In this document: one piece after another, positions 6,316 to 7,516 of the stretch
Position numbering within the stretch: the stretch's first letter is position 1
Layout: each line of letters opens with the position of its first letter
Origin: Dialister sp.
GTDB taxonomy: Bacteria > Bacillota > Negativicutes > Veillonellales > Dialisteraceae
Assembly: GCA_022722495.1 (NCBI GenBank)
Contig: JAIJLI010000090.1
Span: forward strand, 1 to 7,516
Direction of reading: 5' to 3'
Length of the DNA stretch: 7,516 bases
Program-made: the position numbers and the translations under genes
The notes under the pieces: generated by a model
What the model saw: only the letters and a program-made list of their open reading frames with translations
What the model was told of the DNA's origin: nothing
Databases searched by the model: none

Positions 6316-7516
6316 CTAGAAGTTTTCTATGTAGTTACGAAGCGAAAAATGCTCATTTTTAATGCCAACCTTATCCTTATACAAGAATAATTTTTGCTTG
6401 ATAGCTTTCTCGCTCACACAATAGATAGATGCTAAAGTCTTTTGCGATAACTTTAAACGCAAAAGCATCATTAATCGCACGTCAGCATTGGACAAATTAG
6501 GATGCTCTTTCTTTAGTCTCGACACAAACAAATCCTCTACACTATCTAAGAAGACTTCTAACTCTGTCCAATCATTATCGGAAAGCACAATATGCTTACT
6601 CTCATTCGGAACACTCGAATTTAATTTTTCCACGACCTCTATCTTCTTTAGTAAATAGGTACGCATTACAGACAATTGCACATCCCTATGCGAGAGTTCT
6701 TCTTGGTGTAATTTCTCCATCATTTGCTGCTTTTGGGTGAATATTTCCTGTTCATGAGCTATGCGAGCTAATGACAGTTTTCGATACGACCAATAAGCAT
6801 ACAAGACAAACAAAATAATTATCAAGCATAAAAGTACGGTCAATCCAAATACCCATCGCAGCACTTCTGCCTTTCCTTGCATTTTTGCCCTTTCACTTTC
6901 TTTCTTCAAAAAAGAAGAATAATAGGAAATCTTGGCTTTCGATGCTGTCCTGTACATTTCTTGCAAGTAACAACATGCAGAATCACTAAAGGTTTTAGCC
7001 ATCTTATAATCTTGGGCTTTCGTAGCAGCTTGGCTTCGAGTATAAAACACAGAATAATAATCTTCTGCTGTTTTTGGCGTTGTTTGCTTCAATATTACAA
7101 AAGCTTGCTTTATGGAATCTACAGTAATATAAGCAGAAGCCAACATTAACTGACAAGAAAATCTATCTGTTCCATTTAACTCATAAGCTTGGCGTGCATA
7201 AATTAGACTGCTATCTTCTTCTCCATTTTTTTCAAACACATTAGCTAACCCTTGGCTAACATAAGATAACAAACTATTATCGCCAGCATGCATTGCTAAC
7301 TTATATGCTTTCTTCTCTTCTTCTAAAGCTTGTTTTAAACTATCAACAAAACCAAAGTTATCTCCTAACCTCAAATGCGCTGCCACCTTATTATATATAC
7401 TAACATTTGGCATGGACTCATACATCTTCACCAAAGCTTTAGCATAGTTCAAAGCTTTGTAAGGTGCCAGCTGTTCTTCTACTTCAATCAGCTTATCCAA
7501 TGCCAAGCATTTTAAA
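6316..7516 (-). CDS. Membrane-anchored TPR protein with C-terminal helix-turn-helix, partial (5' end missing)
   Basis: About 399 codons of a protein whose start lies beyond the window: the frame is open to position 7516 with no ATG, and the first in-window candidate is a TTG at 7506. Using that TTG as residue 1, residues 1-200 are helical TPR-like repeats (for example YAKALVKMYESMPNVSIY and SSLIYARQAYELNG). Residues 216-238 form one transmembrane helix (VFGLTVLLCLIIILFVLYAY). Residues 240-300 look like a charged coiled coil. Residues about 310-380 form a LuxR-like helix-turn-helix region with LSNADVRLMMLLRLKLSQ and IYCVSEKAIKQKL. This architecture is widespread in Bacteroidales: periplasmic TPRs joined through the membrane to a cytoplasmic DNA-binding end. 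Its place just upstream of the DUF3244-like and RiPP genes suggests it controls them; the signal is unknown. The gene ends 184 bases before the DUF3244-like gene, with no convincing terminator between. Confidence 0.82.
   Translation of the reverse strand, partial: LKCLALDKLIEVEEQLAPYKALNYAKALVKMYESMPNVSIYNKVAAHLRLGDNFGFVDSLKQALEEEKKAYKLAMHAGDNSLLSYVSQGLANVFEKNGEEDSSLIYARQAYELNGTDRFSCQLMLASAYITVDSIKQAFVILKQTTPKTAEDYYSVFYTRSQAATKAQDYKMAKTFSDSACCYLQEMYRTASKAKISYYSSFLKKESERAKMQGKAEVLRWVFGLTVLLCLIIILFVLYAYWSYRKLSLARIAHEQEIFTQKQQMMEKLHQEELSHRDVQLSVMRTYLLKKIEVVEKLNSSVPNESKHIVLSDNDWTELEVFLDSVEDLFVSRLKKEHPNLSNADVRLMMLLRLKLSQKTLASIYCVSEKAIKQKLFLYKDKVGIKNEHFSLRNYIENF

Noticed and set aside
6877..7149. 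Plus-strand open frame of 90 codons
   Set aside because: Antisense to the TPR gene, with no recognisable product.

Overview
The window looks like chromosomal DNA from a member of the Bacteroidales (Bacteroides/Prevotella group). Three things point that way: a promoter of the Bacteroidetes type (TTTG, 20 bases, TAnnTTTG), a TonB-type outer-membrane receptor with a DUF3244-like secreted protein and a membrane-anchored TPR/HTH regulator, and above all a peptide natural-product cassette of the 'GG-Bacteroidales' radical-SAM type. I cannot name the species. Every real gene lies on the minus strand, so the biological reading order runs from position 7516 down to 1.

Upstream block (7516 to 5757): the C-terminal two thirds of a TPR sensor/regulator protein that runs off the window, then a 184-base gap with a G8 tract and a good Bacteroidetes promoter, then a small secreted DUF3244-like protein. 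RiPP block (5610 to 571): a 79-residue precursor peptide with a double-glycine leader, a radical SAM/SPASM maturase, a 'pseudo-rSAM' partner that lacks the radical SAM cysteines, and a complete TonB-type outer-membrane beta-barrel receptor. These genes are packed with gaps or overlaps of 13, 4 and -11 bases, and a perfect 14-bp hairpin lies between precursor and maturase. Export block (562 to 1): the C-terminal stub of a second, different beta-barrel receptor, followed two bases later by the start of a C39 peptidase ABC transporter whose C39 domain has its catalytic Cys, His and Asp. That gene runs off the window at position 1.

Working model (inference from family knowledge and gene order): the precursor is modified on its core by the rSAM/pseudo-rSAM pair. 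The C39 domain then cuts the leader after Gly-Gly and the ABC transporter exports the core across the inner membrane, with the beta-barrel receptor acting at the outer membrane. The TPR/HTH protein probably senses an envelope signal and controls the genes below it.

The most interesting points are the mosaic junction near 550-571 (a receptor stub plus a base-composition step, suggesting that the AT-rich maturation cassette was swapped in front of a resident transporter), the start-codon hairpin between precursor and maturase, and a possible decayed precursor tail in the leader upstream of the precursor gene.
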